From assembly GCA_025058315.1 (NCBI GenBank), contig JANXET010000002.1:62001-126000 (forward strand): a stretch of DNA of 64,000 bases, written 5' to 3'. The position numbers and the translations under genes were made by a program. The DNA is from Candidatus Bathyarchaeota archaeon (lineage in GTDB: Archaea > Thermoproteota > Bathyarchaeia > Bathyarchaeales > Bathycorpusculaceae). Below the pieces are notes generated by a model. That model saw nothing but the letters and a program-made list of their open reading frames with translations, had not been told where the DNA came from and made no database searches. The stretch's first letter is position 1. Each line of letters opens with the position of its first letter. Shown here one piece after another: positions 25,382 to 35,327 of this stretch.

Positions 25382-26731
25382 ATGGAGGAGTTTGCGAGGC
25401 TATTCATCGAGCTTATTGAGGCTAGCCGTTCTCATGAACACTACCGTGATGTGGAGTGCATAAACCTCATAGCAAGTGAAGGGCTCAAATCCCCTGCTGT
25501 CAGAGAAATTATGCAGTTCTGCATGGATCTCGAAAGCCGTTATTCCGAAGGTGAAAATGACCTTCAGGGGAGAGTTAAAGCTAGATACTATCAGGGTCAA
25601 AAATACATAACCATAATCGAAAATTGCGCAGTTGATATAGTTAAGAATCTGTTCAATTGTAACTGGGCTGATGTCCGTTTAGTCTCTGGTACGCATGCAA
25701 ACCTATCCACATTCAAAGGCATTTCTATGGCTACTAGAAACAGGAAGATGGTTGTAGCCCCGTTGAGCAGCGGCGCCCACATATCGCACGACTATACCGG
25801 ACTAGCTGGGCAGGTTCTTGGCCTTGAAATAATAAACTTGATCTATGATGTAAATGAGCTGAACATAGATGTTGAAAAGTCCATACATATAATTAGAGCT
25901 GCAAGACCTGGAATTGTGACGCTCGGCGCCAGTCTCTTCCTCTTCCCGCACCCTATTAGGGAGCTGAAAGAGGTTACAGAGGAAGTTGGTGCTTATCTCG
26001 TTTATGATGCTGCACATGTCTTAGGCCTGATAGCCGGAGGAGTCTTCCAGGATCCTCTAAGAGAAGGAGCAGACTTCGTAACAGCGTCAACTCATAAAAC
26101 ATTTCCAGGACCCCAAGGCGGATTAATTCTTGGTGAGCTGAAAAACAGCCGAATGGAAAGCGCTATAAAAGCTGTTCAGCATGCAGTATTTCCATTAAGC
26201 GCCTCAAACGTGCACTTAGCTAGGCTTCCAGCTGTTGGTGTAGCATCCCTTGAAATGAAGCTCTTCGGCAGGGAGCTTGCTGAACAAACGGTGAGAAACG
26301 CCCAAACTGCAGGTCAATACCTGTACGAGCATGGGGTTAAAGTTCTCGGGGAGGATAAGGGGTTCACAAGATCGCACCAGCTGGCTGTGGACGTTCGTGA
26401 ATGGGGCGGCGGCAAACGTGTGGCGGAGGACCTTGAAAAAGCAAACATAATTCTTAACAGAAACCTGTTGCCCTACGACAACCAAAATAACCGTGAAAAT
26501 CCATCAGGCATCAGAATAGGTTTCCAAGACGTTACAAGAAGAGGCTTTAGGGAAAGCGACATTAAACATCTCTGTGACCTGATGCTGGACGTAATAAAGT
26601 ACAAGCGTAAACCCGAAGAGGTAAAGAAAGACGTGATTGAGTTAAAAAAGCAATTCAACAAAGTGGAATACGGCTTCAAAAGCGTTGAAGAAGCCCTAAA
26701 ACACCTGCAAAAATATGTTAAAGTCTGCTAG
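25382..26731 (+). CDS. glyA: Serine hydroxymethyltransferase
   Basis: Interconverts serine and glycine with a pterin C1 carrier, here presumably tetrahydromethanopterin. The 449-residue protein has [20 protein letters not shown] near the N terminus, RYYQGQKY, and the PLP lysine in [14 protein letters not shown] (Lys239). It is somewhat divergent from bacterial SHMT (for example ESRYSEGE in place of NKYAEGYPG-like). It ends 4 bases inside the convergent aldolase gene. Confidence 0.9.
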   Translation: MEEFARLFIELIEASRSHEHYRDVECINLIASEGLKSPAVREIMQFCMDLESRYSEGENDLQGRVKARYYQGQKYITIIENCAVDIVKNLFNCNWADVRLVSGTHANLSTFKGISMATRNRKMVVAPLSSGAHISHDYTGLAGQVLGLEIINLIYDVNELNIDVEKSIHIIRAARPGIVTLGASLFLFPHPIRELKEVTEEVGAYLVYDAAHVLGLIAGGVFQDPLREGADFVTASTHKTFPGPQGGLILGELKNSRMESAIKAVQHAVFPLSASNVHLARLPAVGVASLEMKLFGRELAEQTVRNAQTAGQYLYEHGVKVLGEDKGFTRSHQLAVDVREWGGGKRVAEDLEKANIILNRNLLPYDNQNNRENPSGIRIGFQDVTRRGFRESDIKHLCDLMLDVIKYKRKPEEVKKDVIELKKQFNKVEYGFKSVEEALKHLQKYVKVC

Positions 26732-27543
26732 ATTTCCTCAGAGTTTCTCATATATTTTTCAAGGGCTTTTTCCGGTTCCAGTCCCTCATGAACTATGCCG
26801 CATAGGACTCTAACCATATTCGTCGGGTTCTCATGCTGGAAAACATTTCTTCCAGCAGCTACGCCAATAGCCCCAGCACGTATTGCATGATATACCATTT
26901 GACAGAATTCTGCGTCAGTATTCGTTTTAGGGCCACCAGCAATCACCACTGGTACTGGGCAACTTTTAACAACTTCTCTAAATGTTTCTTCATTGCCAGT
27001 ATAGTTTGTCTTGATGATGTCTGCTCCAAGCTCAGCCCCCACTCGAGCTGCATGCTTTACGGCTTCCACATCATACTCATTCTTTATTTTTTCTCCTCTC
27101 GGATACATCATTGCCAGTAGCGGTACCCCCCATTCATCACAAACCCTGGCCGTCTTACCAAGTAGCCTGAGCTGCTCCGGCTCCGTTTTGGATCCGACAT
27201 TTATATGTATTGATACAGCGTCCGCGCCGAGCTTTATTGCCTCTATCACATCAGCTACCTGCACTTTGATATTTGGGTCAGGTCCAAGTACAGTACCCCC
27301 TGACATATGCATGATCAAGCCTATGTCCTTGCCGTATCCCCTATAACCCGCCCTGATTATTCCCTTATGGAGTAGAACTGCGTTTGCCCCGCCCTCAGCA
27401 ACCTTGTTCACTGTAGTTTTCATATCATACAATCCATTTATTGGTCCTACTGTTACACCGTGATCCATAGGTATTATTACCGTTCTTCTCGTGTTGCGGT
27501 TCATAATCCTGTCAAGTCTAATTCTTTTTCCGATTTCAGTCAT
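26728..27543 (-). CDS. DhnA-type class I aldolase, probably ADTH synthase
   Basis: 271 residues of a (beta/alpha)8 aldolase. [17 protein letters not shown] near residue 26, the Schiff-base lysine in [11 protein letters not shown] (about residue 180) and [14 protein letters not shown] are family signatures. The DhnA family holds archaeal fructose-bisphosphate aldolase and 2-amino-3,7-dideoxy-D-threo-hept-6-ulosonate synthase (MJ0400 type), the archaeal entry to aromatic amino acids. The [13 protein letters not shown] form favours the latter, but I cannot exclude the former. A citrate/homocitrate-synthase-like gene lies upstream on the same strand. Confidence 0.8.
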   Translation of the reverse strand: MTEIGKRIRLDRIMNRNTRRTVIIPMDHGVTVGPINGLYDMKTTVNKVAEGGANAVLLHKGIIRAGYRGYGKDIGLIMHMSGGTVLGPDPNIKVQVADVIEAIKLGADAVSIHINVGSKTEPEQLRLLGKTARVCDEWGVPLLAMMYPRGEKIKNEYDVEAVKHAARVGAELGADIIKTNYTGNEETFREVVKSCPVPVVIAGGPKTNTDAEFCQMVYHAIRAGAIGVAAGRNVFQHENPTNMVRVLCGIVHEGLEPEKALEKYMRNSEEI

Positions 27544-27605
27544 AATGCCTCAGCCGTAAACTAATCAACAAACAATCATCTAAATATGCTTTACTTAAAT
27601 GGAAT

Positions 27606-28811
27606 TTAAATCAGTTTGAACTCCTTAAGTATCGCCTTGAACTCTTCATCTCTCAATGAGGCTTTTCTTCCGCCTTCGTAAATTTCCCTAACCCTGTCCA
27701 CAATAGCCATCAAAGTCTCATCATCTGGAGGTTTGCCTGTGAACTCAACGATTTTATGTCTGATAACATTCTTTCCGGACTGCTTTCCAATGGTTATGCG
27801 TCTCTTATTTCCCACAAGCTCCGGCGGATAAGGCTCATAAGTCCATGGGTCATTAAGCACTCCGTGAGTGTGGATGCCTGACTCGTGTGCGAAGCTATAG
27901 TCACCCACTATTGCCTTGTTCGGCGGTACAACATATCCCGTCGCCCTAGCGATAAGTTCAGCTAATTCCTTAAGCCTTTGAGTTTTTCCATCAAATTTCT
28001 TAACACCATACTGTAAATAAAGGTTCATTATAGTCTTCTCTGTTTCAGCGTTCCCTGCCCGCTCTCCGATGCCTAAATACGTAGTGCTTGCATAGATTCT
28101 TTCCCACACACCTGAGGCGGCTCTGATAGCTGCAATCGTGTTTTCAACGGCATTTCCAAAGTCATCATGGGCGTGAATTTCAATATTCGGTATCCTGGTC
28201 TCCTTTTTTATTATTCTGACTTTAGCCGGGATTCCGTTGGGTAATGGAGCCCTTTCATCCGAAAGTCCTATACCCACTGTGTCACAGATGCGGTAGCATT
28301 CAGCACCTGCCTCTGCAATGGCATTTATGAACTTTTTCTCAAAGTTCCAGTCTGCGCGGGTGCTATCCTCTCCGTGGACGAAAGTTCTTAGTCCATGATC
28401 CTTGGCGGCGTACTCAACTACATCTATAACTCTTTCCAGAAGCTGTTCTGGTGTCTTATCTGGCCATTTTGCTTTAAAATGTATGTAGGAAACCGGGTGT
28501 GATATGCCAACTTCGTTGAAGTCCAGTTGTAGGGCGCTATCTACGTCTTCCTTAACAGCCCTGCACCACGCAGCTACCCTAATATCTAAATTCAGGTCAT
28601 GAACCATTTTTGCAGCTTTTTTGTCGCTTTTCTGATAGTGGAAAAGTTCAACTCTTTCCACGCCTATTTCAGCTAGTAGTTGAACTATTTTTGCGGTGTC
28701 TTCAGAGCTTACAGCCAGTCCTGGCATTTGAATGCCGTCTCTAAGCGTCGTATCGTCTATTATAGGGTCCGTTTCAAGCCGCATTTTAAAGTAGAAATCT
28801 TCCAGCTTCAT
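27606..28811 (-). CDS. DRE-TIM metallolyase: homocitrate / isopropylmalate / Re-citrate synthase family
   Basis: A 401-residue acyl-CoA-condensing enzyme. The DRE motif DTTLRDGIQMPG is near residue 20, HAHDDFGNAVENTIAAI carries the metal HxH pair, GERAGNAETE follows, and the C terminus has HESGIHTHG and TIGKQSGKNVI. Length near 400 fits homocitrate or Re-type citrate synthase and excludes a LeuA regulatory domain. In an anaerobe lacking Si-citrate synthase it could be Re-citrate synthase, but the sequence alone does not decide. Confidence 0.8.
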   Translation of the reverse strand: MKLEDFYFKMRLETDPIIDDTTLRDGIQMPGLAVSSEDTAKIVQLLAEIGVERVELFHYQKSDKKAAKMVHDLNLDIRVAAWCRAVKEDVDSALQLDFNEVGISHPVSYIHFKAKWPDKTPEQLLERVIDVVEYAAKDHGLRTFVHGEDSTRADWNFEKKFINAIAEAGAECYRICDTVGIGLSDERAPLPNGIPAKVRIIKKETRIPNIEIHAHDDFGNAVENTIAAIRAASGVWERIYASTTYLGIGERAGNAETEKTIMNLYLQYGVKKFDGKTQRLKELAELIARATGYVVPPNKAIVGDYSFAHESGIHTHGVLNDPWTYEPYPPELVGNKRRITIGKQSGKNVIRHKIVEFTGKPPDDETLMAIVDRVREIYEGGRKASLRDEEFKAILKEFKLI

Positions 28812-28888
28812 CTTTCATCGTTCTTATGCATTTTACCGCTAAGAAGGATGCTTAGTTGTTGATAAATGTTTCGAATACTCTCTTTAAT

Positions 28889-29338
28889 CTACTCTGTTTC
28901 AGCTATTCCATGCCACCTTCTCTCAAGATACAGTATTAGGCTGAAGAGTCCCCTGCTTATTATTATAAGGATAAGAACTGAAAATTCCTCAAAGGTTCTG
29001 GTGATCGTTGTCTTTATGATCTCCGCACCTATAAAAAGCTCGAGACTTAATGTTAAGTAGCCTGAAAGATAACGCGTTACTCCTGAGGGTTTGTCCGGAT
29101 TCTTAAGTTTACTCTGTATAAATCGAACTATTATGACAAGGGCTCCAAAGAAAACTATTCCGCCGCCTATAATGTAAACAAATTCAGTGATCAGCGTCAA
29201 CAGTGTCAGTATCACTTCGTCAAAAAATGGGAGAAACTCACTTTTTCTTGGAGTGAAAAAGGCGCATAGAAAAGTTGTGACAGCTATGATCATCATTAAT
29301 GTGACGGTTAATGTGTTTGGCTCCCCATCCTTAGGCAT
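28889..29338 (-). CDS. DUF1622 family membrane protein
   Basis: 149 residues. After a polar N terminus and one helix (TLMMIIAVTTFLCAFFTP) comes the DUF1622 core: EFVYIIGGGIVFFGALVIIV, then RYLSGYLTLSLELFIGAEII and a C-terminal helix. The family is widespread and uncharacterised. A GAGG-like site precedes the ATG. It is divergent from the Nre gene. Confidence 0.75.
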   Translation of the reverse strand: MPKDGEPNTLTVTLMMIIAVTTFLCAFFTPRKSEFLPFFDEVILTLLTLITEFVYIIGGGIVFFGALVIIVRFIQSKLKNPDKPSGVTRYLSGYLTLSLELFIGAEIIKTTITRTFEEFSVLILIIISRGLFSLILYLERRWHGIAETE

Positions 29339-29462
29339 CGATCCTCACCAATGATCGGTTACTCCTTTAGTGTACGTTTATTGAGCTATATATTTTTCTG
29401 CAGAATTTTTAGACGGCTCCGGAAAGCATATGAGTGTGCTATTACTTTGAATCACATCAAGA

Positions 29463-30818
29463 TTGGACTTGAGCTTCTCAAAGAAGCATTACAAAAACGT
29501 ATCCGCAAATCTATGGCTACTTGACGTTCTAAAGGACTCTGTTGTAGCCAATGAGATTATCGATGAAAGTCATTTATTTGTAAAAACTTTAAGGCCGGGA
29601 TTATGTGTCGCATGTAAAGGTGCAAGGTTTCTCTGCGGAAAAACACGTTGCCCAATAATTGTTAGAGCAAACTTCTACCTAAAAAGCATCCCCCTAATGC
29701 AGAGTGATGACATAGAGGGAACATCCCCTCCCAGCATCTTTGTTGGAAGGATTGGTTATCCATATGTCTACGCAGGTCCTCTTGTTCCTCCAGTCAAAGC
29801 TGACACTAGCTTTTATGACCTGCCAGAGCACTGGTTTGGGAAATCCATAGACGAGATCGTGGGGTTTCGTTCTCTGCTTATCCGTGGGAAGCATAGGGTA
29901 CATGTGGAAAGATTCGAGGAGGCTGGAAAAATAATTGAGGCAACTCGTGAACTGGCTTTTGCCGTTAAGCCTGTTGACGTTGAGCTTATCCTAAAAAAGA
30001 AGCCTAGGGGATATATAATTCTTGATGATGAAGTTCAGCCCTTCGGGCCTTCGGCTCCAATAAAAGAATTGAAGATTGGTAACGTAGCTTGGGACAACCA
30101 GATTGAGAAGGTTCACTATGACACCGATTTGAAGGCCGCTGAAGCGGTTCTGGAGCTTTATAATAGGGGCGTTCTCGTGACCAAAATTCAGCGAGCTTTC
30201 AGTGTTGGGGCATTCGGGCTTGGAAAGAACAGGCGACTTGTACCTACTCGGTGGAGCATAACAGCCGTGGACAGCATAATCTCGAAATATTTGATGGATA
30301 AAATCAGGTTCCTCCCCGAGATGGATGAGTACCGCGTTTACGAATCACAGTATCTGGATAATCTTTTCGAGATAGTGATGCTTCCTGGAAAATGGAGCTA
30401 CGAATCTATAGAGGCTTGGTATCCGGGCACGGTGTGGAATCCTTATGGAAAGAGCGTTATAATGTACTCCGACTGGGAAGGCTATGATGGGCGGTCAACT
30501 TATGCGCAGATAGGTGGATGTTACTATGCAGCGCGGCTGGCTGTATGTGAACATCTCGTTAGGGAACAGCGCCAAGCAACAGTTATAGTGCTGAGAGAGG
30601 CCCATCCTGGCTATATAATGCCTGTGGGCGTGTGGCAAGTCAGGGAGAACGTAAGAAATGCAATGAGACAAAAACCTTACATATTTAAAACCTTGGAAGA
30701 CATGCTAAAGTTTCTTGCTGGTCGATTCAGGATACCCATTCAAAAGTGGTTAATAAAAAGTGTTCTACTTAAAAATGCACTGTTCCAGAAGAAAATAACT
30801 GATTTTCTTAAACCATGA
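29463..30818 (+). CDS. nreA: Nre family archaeal DNA repair protein
   Basis: 451 residues. The N-terminal zinc-binding pattern CVACKGARFLCGKTRCPI (residues about 48-65), SPPSIFVGRIGYPYVYAGPL, PTRWSITAVDSIISKYL and the C-terminal GVWQVRENVRNAMRQKP are characteristic of NreA/NreB proteins, reported in halophilic archaea to protect against mitomycin C damage and to bind PCNA. The usual C-terminal PCNA motif is only weakly recalled by KKITDFLKP. NreA versus NreB cannot be settled here. Confidence 0.85.
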   Translation: MDLSFSKKHYKNVSANLWLLDVLKDSVVANEIIDESHLFVKTLRPGLCVACKGARFLCGKTRCPIIVRANFYLKSIPLMQSDDIEGTSPPSIFVGRIGYPYVYAGPLVPPVKADTSFYDLPEHWFGKSIDEIVGFRSLLIRGKHRVHVERFEEAGKIIEATRELAFAVKPVDVELILKKKPRGYIILDDEVQPFGPSAPIKELKIGNVAWDNQIEKVHYDTDLKAAEAVLELYNRGVLVTKIQRAFSVGAFGLGKNRRLVPTRWSITAVDSIISKYLMDKIRFLPEMDEYRVYESQYLDNLFEIVMLPGKWSYESIEAWYPGTVWNPYGKSVIMYSDWEGYDGRSTYAQIGGCYYAARLAVCEHLVREQRQATVIVLREAHPGYIMPVGVWQVRENVRNAMRQKPYIFKTLEDMLKFLAGRFRIPIQKWLIKSVLLKNALFQKKITDFLKP

Positions 30819-30920
30819 AAAGGGATTAAGCGTATGATGCTTCCGATAATTTAAGTGCGGTTTTCGCAAGACTAAAATAGAATTTCCAGCAAAACTAGGG
30901 ATCGCAAAAATGGTGAAAAA

Positions 30921-32161
30921 ATGTTTGATCCAGTTTCGCTTGCACTTATCCTTTCTGGTTTCATAATTTTGCTGGGTTTTCTCGGCAATTACCTTCTTGA
31001 ACGCACAGGGTTTCCAGATATGATCCTGCTCATTGTTTTGGGAATTGCGATAGGGCCATTGTTGCGGTTAGTGGAACCTTCTTCGGTGATGTCTCTATCT
31101 CCATATCTGGCTGCGCTTGCCCTTGTTTTTATACTCTTTGATGGCGGATTGGCGATGAATCTCTATCGCGTATTCGCCGAAAGTCCAAGGGCCATGATAT
31201 TTGCTGTGCTGGATTTTTGCTTGAGTGTCTTAGTAACAACCCTTTTTATGAAGTACCTCATCATCCCTGACAAGGACTGGTTATATTCCATGCTTTTTGG
31301 TACAATTCTCGGAGGCAGCTGCAGCGTTATAGTGGTATCTTTGGCCTCTAAAATAAAGATGCGTGAGAAAAGCTCAACAATATTGACATTGGAATCTGTA
31401 ATCACAGACATACTCTGCATAGTTTTTTCCTTAGTAATTATTGAGGTTGCGCTAAAGGGGTCTGTTGAGCCTACAGCGATTGGGCAATCAATAGCAAGTA
31501 GATTCTCCACGGGAATAGTTTTCGGGATAATCTTCGGGATAGTCTGGCTGAGCAATTAAGAAGAATTGTCAAGGCTCCATATGCTTACATGCTAACACTG
31601 GATGTCATGCTTCTAGCGTATGCCATTTCCGAAACACTTGGAGGCAGCGGATCTCTCTGCTCCCTCGTTTTCGGTATGATCCTGGGAAATGAGCGAGAAA
31701 TTTATCGGATGTTTAGAATGGAGAGCCCACCATACGCGTTGATTGATGAAGGGTTGAAGAGGTTCGAATCTGAGATAGCCTTTCTGCTGAGAACCTTTTT
31801 CTTCGTGTATATTGGCTTGATTGTGACATTAAGCGATTTTAACGCTGCAATTGCAGGAATAATAATCTCTCTCCTGCTATTAGCTGCCAGATTTATTGCG
31901 GTTAGGATTTCCACTTTACGTTGTGGTGAGGTTGCTAAAGATCGCTCAATGATGAGTATATTGCTTACAAGGGGCTTAGCGGCCGCCGTATTAGCCACTC
32001 TCCCCACACAATATGCGGCTCAAAATCCAGTATTCCTGGAGCTGGCTTCATTATATGCCGATATAGCGGTATTCGTGATCTTGTCAACGGCGGTCATGGT
32101 GACTGTAGGTATACCTATATTAAAACGGAAACCTGAAATAGAAAGTCAGGGAAACATGTAA
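30921..32161 (+). pseudogene. CPA1-type Na+/H+ antiporter interrupted by a frameshift
   Basis: Two adjacent frames encode the halves of one antiporter. The first (30921-31559) covers FDPVSLALILSGFIILLGFL through IVFGIIFGIVWL and then stops at TAA 31557. The second frame continues in phase -1 from about 31545 as LRRIVKAPYAYMLTLDVMLL through a typical C-terminal half with SGSLCSLVFGMILGNE and LTRGLAAAVLATLP. Together they give about 410 residues, the expected transporter size. One missing base near 31550 explains the break: a real mutation, an assembly error, or recoding. No slippery heptamer is obvious. Confidence 0.75.
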
Positions 32162-32200
32162 CTTACCAAATAGGTTTCTTAACGATTCTTCCTTGCATTT

Positions 32201-32755
32201 TCACCGAGTGGGATTTATTTTTTTATGTTCCATTTCCTCAAATTTTTTAATGGCGTAGTTAACTATTTCCATGGCTTCTTGGGCGTTTTTCCACTGTCTA
32301 AACTTAACCCATTTGTGAGGTTCAAGCCGCTTATATGTTTCGAAGAATTCCTGTATCTCTCTTAGCTTATGTGGATGGACATCACTTATGTCCTTATACC
32401 CGTCAAAACGCGCATCATTTACAAGTACAGAAAGTATTTTAGGATCTACACCGTTTTCATCTTCAACCAGAAGTGCACCGATAACCCTGACCTTAACCAC
32501 ACATCCTACCTCAAGCGGTTCGTAACTTAATGCCATAATGTCCAACGGGTCCCCGTCGTCATACCATGTTCGGGGCACAAATCCATACTCCACAGGAAAT
32601 ACGACAGACGATGGAATTATGCGATCCAGTGTAAAAACGTCCCACTCGATATCATACTCGTACTTATCTCTTGAGCCACCTACAACCTCAACTACCATGT
32701 TTAAAATTTCCGGAGGTTTATCTCCGCATGGAATCCTCTTCCAGATGCTCATCAA
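32201..32755 (-). CDS. ppa: Inorganic pyrophosphatase (family I)
   Basis: Hydrolyses pyrophosphate to drive biosynthesis. The 184-residue protein has NMVVEVVGGSRDKYEYD, PVEYGFVPRTWYDDGDPLDI-MAL (the metal-binding DGDPLD signature), NDARFDGYKDISDV and EIQEFFETYKRLEPHKWVK, all standard. Length is normal. It is convergent with the antiporter locus and divergent from the DUF1614 gene. Confidence 0.95.
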   Translation of the reverse strand: MMSIWKRIPCGDKPPEILNMVVEVVGGSRDKYEYDIEWDVFTLDRIIPSSVVFPVEYGFVPRTWYDDGDPLDIMALSYEPLEVGCVVKVRVIGALLVEDENGVDPKILSVLVNDARFDGYKDISDVHPHKLREIQEFFETYKRLEPHKWVKFRQWKNAQEAMEIVNYAIKKFEEMEHKKINPTR

Positions 32756-32878
32756 ATAATGCCCTTAAGCAAACAACTCTTCATACATTTTAACTTTTCG
32801 CCATTATCTTCATAAGAATGGAATAGGCAACTCTTTTATAATCAAGGCGTTAAAATTGCTTAACACTGTGGTGGACTA

Positions 32879-33568
32879 TTGAGCCGTAAATTAATGTACT
32901 GTATACATAGCTATCGGATATTCGCCGTGTTTGCCTTTATCCTCGTGATCGTTCTGAGCCTGCTATTTGTTGGCGCGGTTGGAATAGCATTTAGACAGAT
33001 CGGCTTCAGTCCCTACTTAACAATCATGCTGCTTGTGGCCACTTTCGCCGGAAGCTACATAAACATACCTTTATTTAAGCTTAGGACAAGTGTCCCAATA
33101 CTTAGGGAAGACTACATTTCATTCTTCGGAATAACTTTCAAAATACCTCAGATTGACTATGAGGAATTTACAACACTTGTGGCTGTAAATTTGGGGGGCG
33201 CCGTAATTCCAACGGTAATTTCAATCTATCTCATGTTGAGATTTCCTCAAATTATGCCGTATGCATTAGCTGGCATGTTGCTAGTCGCAACATTAACACA
33301 TTTAGTTGCGAGACCTGTGAAGGGGCTCGGGATAGTAACACCAGCTTTTATTCCTCCATTAGCAGCCGCGCTAGCCGCATATATCTTGCCTTCAGGGATA
33401 CCGGCTGCTGTAGCTTATGTGTCAGGGGTTCTTGGCACTTTAGTGGGCGCCGACCTTCTTAACATGCATCAGATTCCAAGACTCGGCGCTAAAATAGCTA
33501 GCATAGGTGGCGCTGGAACATTCGACGGAGTTTTCCTAAGCGGAATAATTGCTGTCCTTCTAGTATGA
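32879..33568 (+). CDS. DUF1614 family membrane protein
   Basis: 229 residues with about seven hydrophobic segments. Recognisable parts are FAGSYINIPLFKLRTSVPIL, VAVNLGGAVIPTVISIYLM and the C-terminal VGADLLNMHQIPRLGAKIAS-IGGAGTFDGVFLSG, the DUF1614 signature. The function is unknown; the conserved polar C-terminal motif suggests a transporter or enzyme. The start is TTG 32879 or ATG 32894; no strong ribosome-binding site separates them. Confidence 0.8.
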   Translation: MSRKLMYCIHSYRIFAVFAFILVIVLSLLFVGAVGIAFRQIGFSPYLTIMLLVATFAGSYINIPLFKLRTSVPILREDYISFFGITFKIPQIDYEEFTTLVAVNLGGAVIPTVISIYLMLRFPQIMPYALAGMLLVATLTHLVARPVKGLGIVTPAFIPPLAAALAAYILPSGIPAAVAYVSGVLGTLVGADLLNMHQIPRLGAKIASIGGAGTFDGVFLSGIIAVLLV

Positions 33569-33573
33569 TGAAG

Positions 33574-34485
33574 CTACTCTTCCCTCAAAGGCCTCTTCTT
33601 TACTTTAAATTCGTCTAAGGCGTATTTTGTGTAAAGTTTCCTTCTCAAGGCTTCGAGTAGTTCATTTTTCTTTCCAGTGAACTCCGCTGCTGTTTGTACT
33701 TTAATGCCGCTTTCATCAGCTGCCTCGTAGACTTGCTTAATGCGGGTTTTATAGTTAAGATCACGTAGTAGATGATGATCCAGAACAAGAATATGAAGCT
33801 CAGCAACATTAATCACTCTTCTAAGGTTGCTTATGGCGGCTTCAAGGCTTTTGAATGAGTAGCGATAGCCAAGCATGTAAGTCATTGGTCCATCTGCGAA
33901 AACTATGTTTGGTTTCTCGTCGAGAATAAACGCTGTTTGATCTTCAAGAGAGAGTCCCTCTACGTCTGATGTGTGAAGGAAACTTTCACCGTTACTTTTT
34001 ATATTCACTTCTACGACGTATCCTAGTCTGGGATTCGTTCCGTGGCAAACTGCCTTCGAAAAGGTGATAACAGTTTCGCCGAGCTGAAATTCCTTACCAT
34101 CTGCCGTCTCAAGCTTTTTGGGCAGATCCTTTATGGCTGAAAGAAAAAGTTCTGCTCTCCATTTTTGGCTAAGGTTTATGTTTTGTATGGGATTTTTTAT
34201 GAAAACGGTTTTTCCACGGTATAACTCCGGATAGTCAGGATCATGGTGATCGTAATGATAATGGGTAACAATTAATACATCAGCCTCTTCAGCATAGCAT
34301 TTTATCTTATTCCATGTTTCGTCAAGCCTACGCAACTCTAAATGGTGCGGTTCAAGACCGTAACGTAGAGGCGCTAATGAAACTCCTGGATCCACCAAGA
34401 TCTTCTGATCATTTGTTTCAACAAAAGTCGCCATGGACCGCACGCCGAAACTATCAAAGCCCAATGGTATAATTCGTTTAATCAC
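33574..34485 (-). CDS. Metallo-beta-lactamase-fold hydrolase (UPF0282-like)
   Basis: About 303 residues. The metal-binding THYHYDHHDP motif (HxHxDH) is near residue 75, with a first strand KILVDPGVSLAPLRYG, then LHTSDVEGL and LDHHLLRD supplying later ligands. It matches archaeal UPF0282 proteins of unknown substrate. GTG 34485 is preferred to ATG 34512 because a ggagag site lies 9 bases before it and the frame then overlaps the nucS stop by 8 bases, indicating coupling to NucS. Confidence 0.82.
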   Translation of the reverse strand: MIKRIIPLGFDSFGVRSMATFVETNDQKILVDPGVSLAPLRYGLEPHHLELRRLDETWNKIKCYAEEADVLIVTHYHYDHHDPDYPELYRGKTVFIKNPIQNINLSQKWRAELFLSAIKDLPKKLETADGKEFQLGETVITFSKAVCHGTNPRLGYVVEVNIKSNGESFLHTSDVEGLSLEDQTAFILDEKPNIVFADGPMTYMLGYRYSFKSLEAAISNLRRVINVAELHILVLDHHLLRDLNYKTRIKQVYEAADESGIKVQTAAEFTGKKNELLEALRRKLYTKYALDEFKVKKRPLREE

Positions 34486-35284
34486 TTGGCTTCTCTCCGA
34501 GGAAAGCTTCAAGCTTTACAGTCTTCGATCTTTTGAGCACTTCAGCGCATTTTTTCGGGCTTAAAGCCTTGAATTCCAGCTTAAGGGTTTCCAGAACCCT
34601 CTGAGCGTCCTTAGCTATATCAGGGGCGACGAGGATCCCTCGCACTTGCCGACTTGTCTTACTTTTAATAGCGTCAATATACTTTGCAAGCTGAAGCACA
34701 GCCTCTTTACTGGCGGTTCTGCGCTTTATCTCCACTACAACAAACCTTCCATGACTGTCAACGCCGTAAATATCAACAAATCCCGGCTCCACTCTCTTCT
34801 CGTAACTTATAGGTTTGAAGTTCTCCTCTAGAAGTGAAGGTTCCACCAATATGGCCTTCTGCATTTCCTCCTCACTTGCGTACATGGAGAATTCCCCGGA
34901 ATCCGTTAGAGCTAACATTGAAACCATATAAATGCGGTTGAAGTAAACGCTGACAGACTCTTGAGGCTTCAACCTTAAGGCGCGAATCTCTAAAACATCA
35001 TTATCTAGTCGTGTTTGAAATATGCATCCTGGAGGCTGCCAATTAACTGGTTCATAACCTACTGAACGGTGGACAAGAAGTGAACCATCCTCCTTAATTA
35101 TTAATATACGTTCTCCAGGCTCAAGCTTAGATTTGGCTCTTCCAATATATTCCACCCAGCAATTGCCTGCAATGAGAAGTATTTTGCGTTGAGAAACGGC
35201 TTCTTTAACAAGGGCTTCAGCGTCAGCTAAATTTGGACAAACAGATACTGCAACTGGCTTTGAGTTCGACAACTTCTCCGCCAA
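34478..35284 (-). CDS. nucS: Endonuclease NucS (EndoMS)
   Basis: A mismatch- and branched-DNA endonuclease of 268 aa. The N-terminal half is the beta-rich dimerisation/DNA-binding domain (GEFSMYASEEEMQKAI linker near the middle), and the C-terminal RecB-like domain has EPGFVDIYGVDSHGRFVVVE followed by IKRRTASKEAVLQL, supplying the D-ExK catalytic core. In many archaea NucS performs non-canonical mismatch repair with PCNA. It forms an overlapping pair with the MBL-fold gene downstream. Confidence 0.92.
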   Translation of the reverse strand: MAEKLSNSKPVAVSVCPNLADAEALVKEAVSQRKILLIAGNCWVEYIGRAKSKLEPGERILIIKEDGSLLVHRSVGYEPVNWQPPGCIFQTRLDNDVLEIRALRLKPQESVSVYFNRIYMVSMLALTDSGEFSMYASEEEMQKAILVEPSLLEENFKPISYEKRVEPGFVDIYGVDSHGRFVVVEIKRRTASKEAVLQLAKYIDAIKSKTSRQVRGILVAPDIAKDAQRVLETLKLEFKALSPKKCAEVLKRSKTVKLEAFLGEKPSD

Positions 35285-35327
35285 ATAGCTTAGAAGTCAA
35301 AACAGTAAATAAGATTTCTGAGGCTTC

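Noticed and set aside
30819-30920. Box-C-like ATGATG before the antiporter
   Set aside because: No CTGA box at usable distance.
31589-32161. Second antiporter half as a separate gene
   Set aside because: It has no ribosome-binding site, starts mid-transporter, and its in-frame upstream sequence continues the first half.
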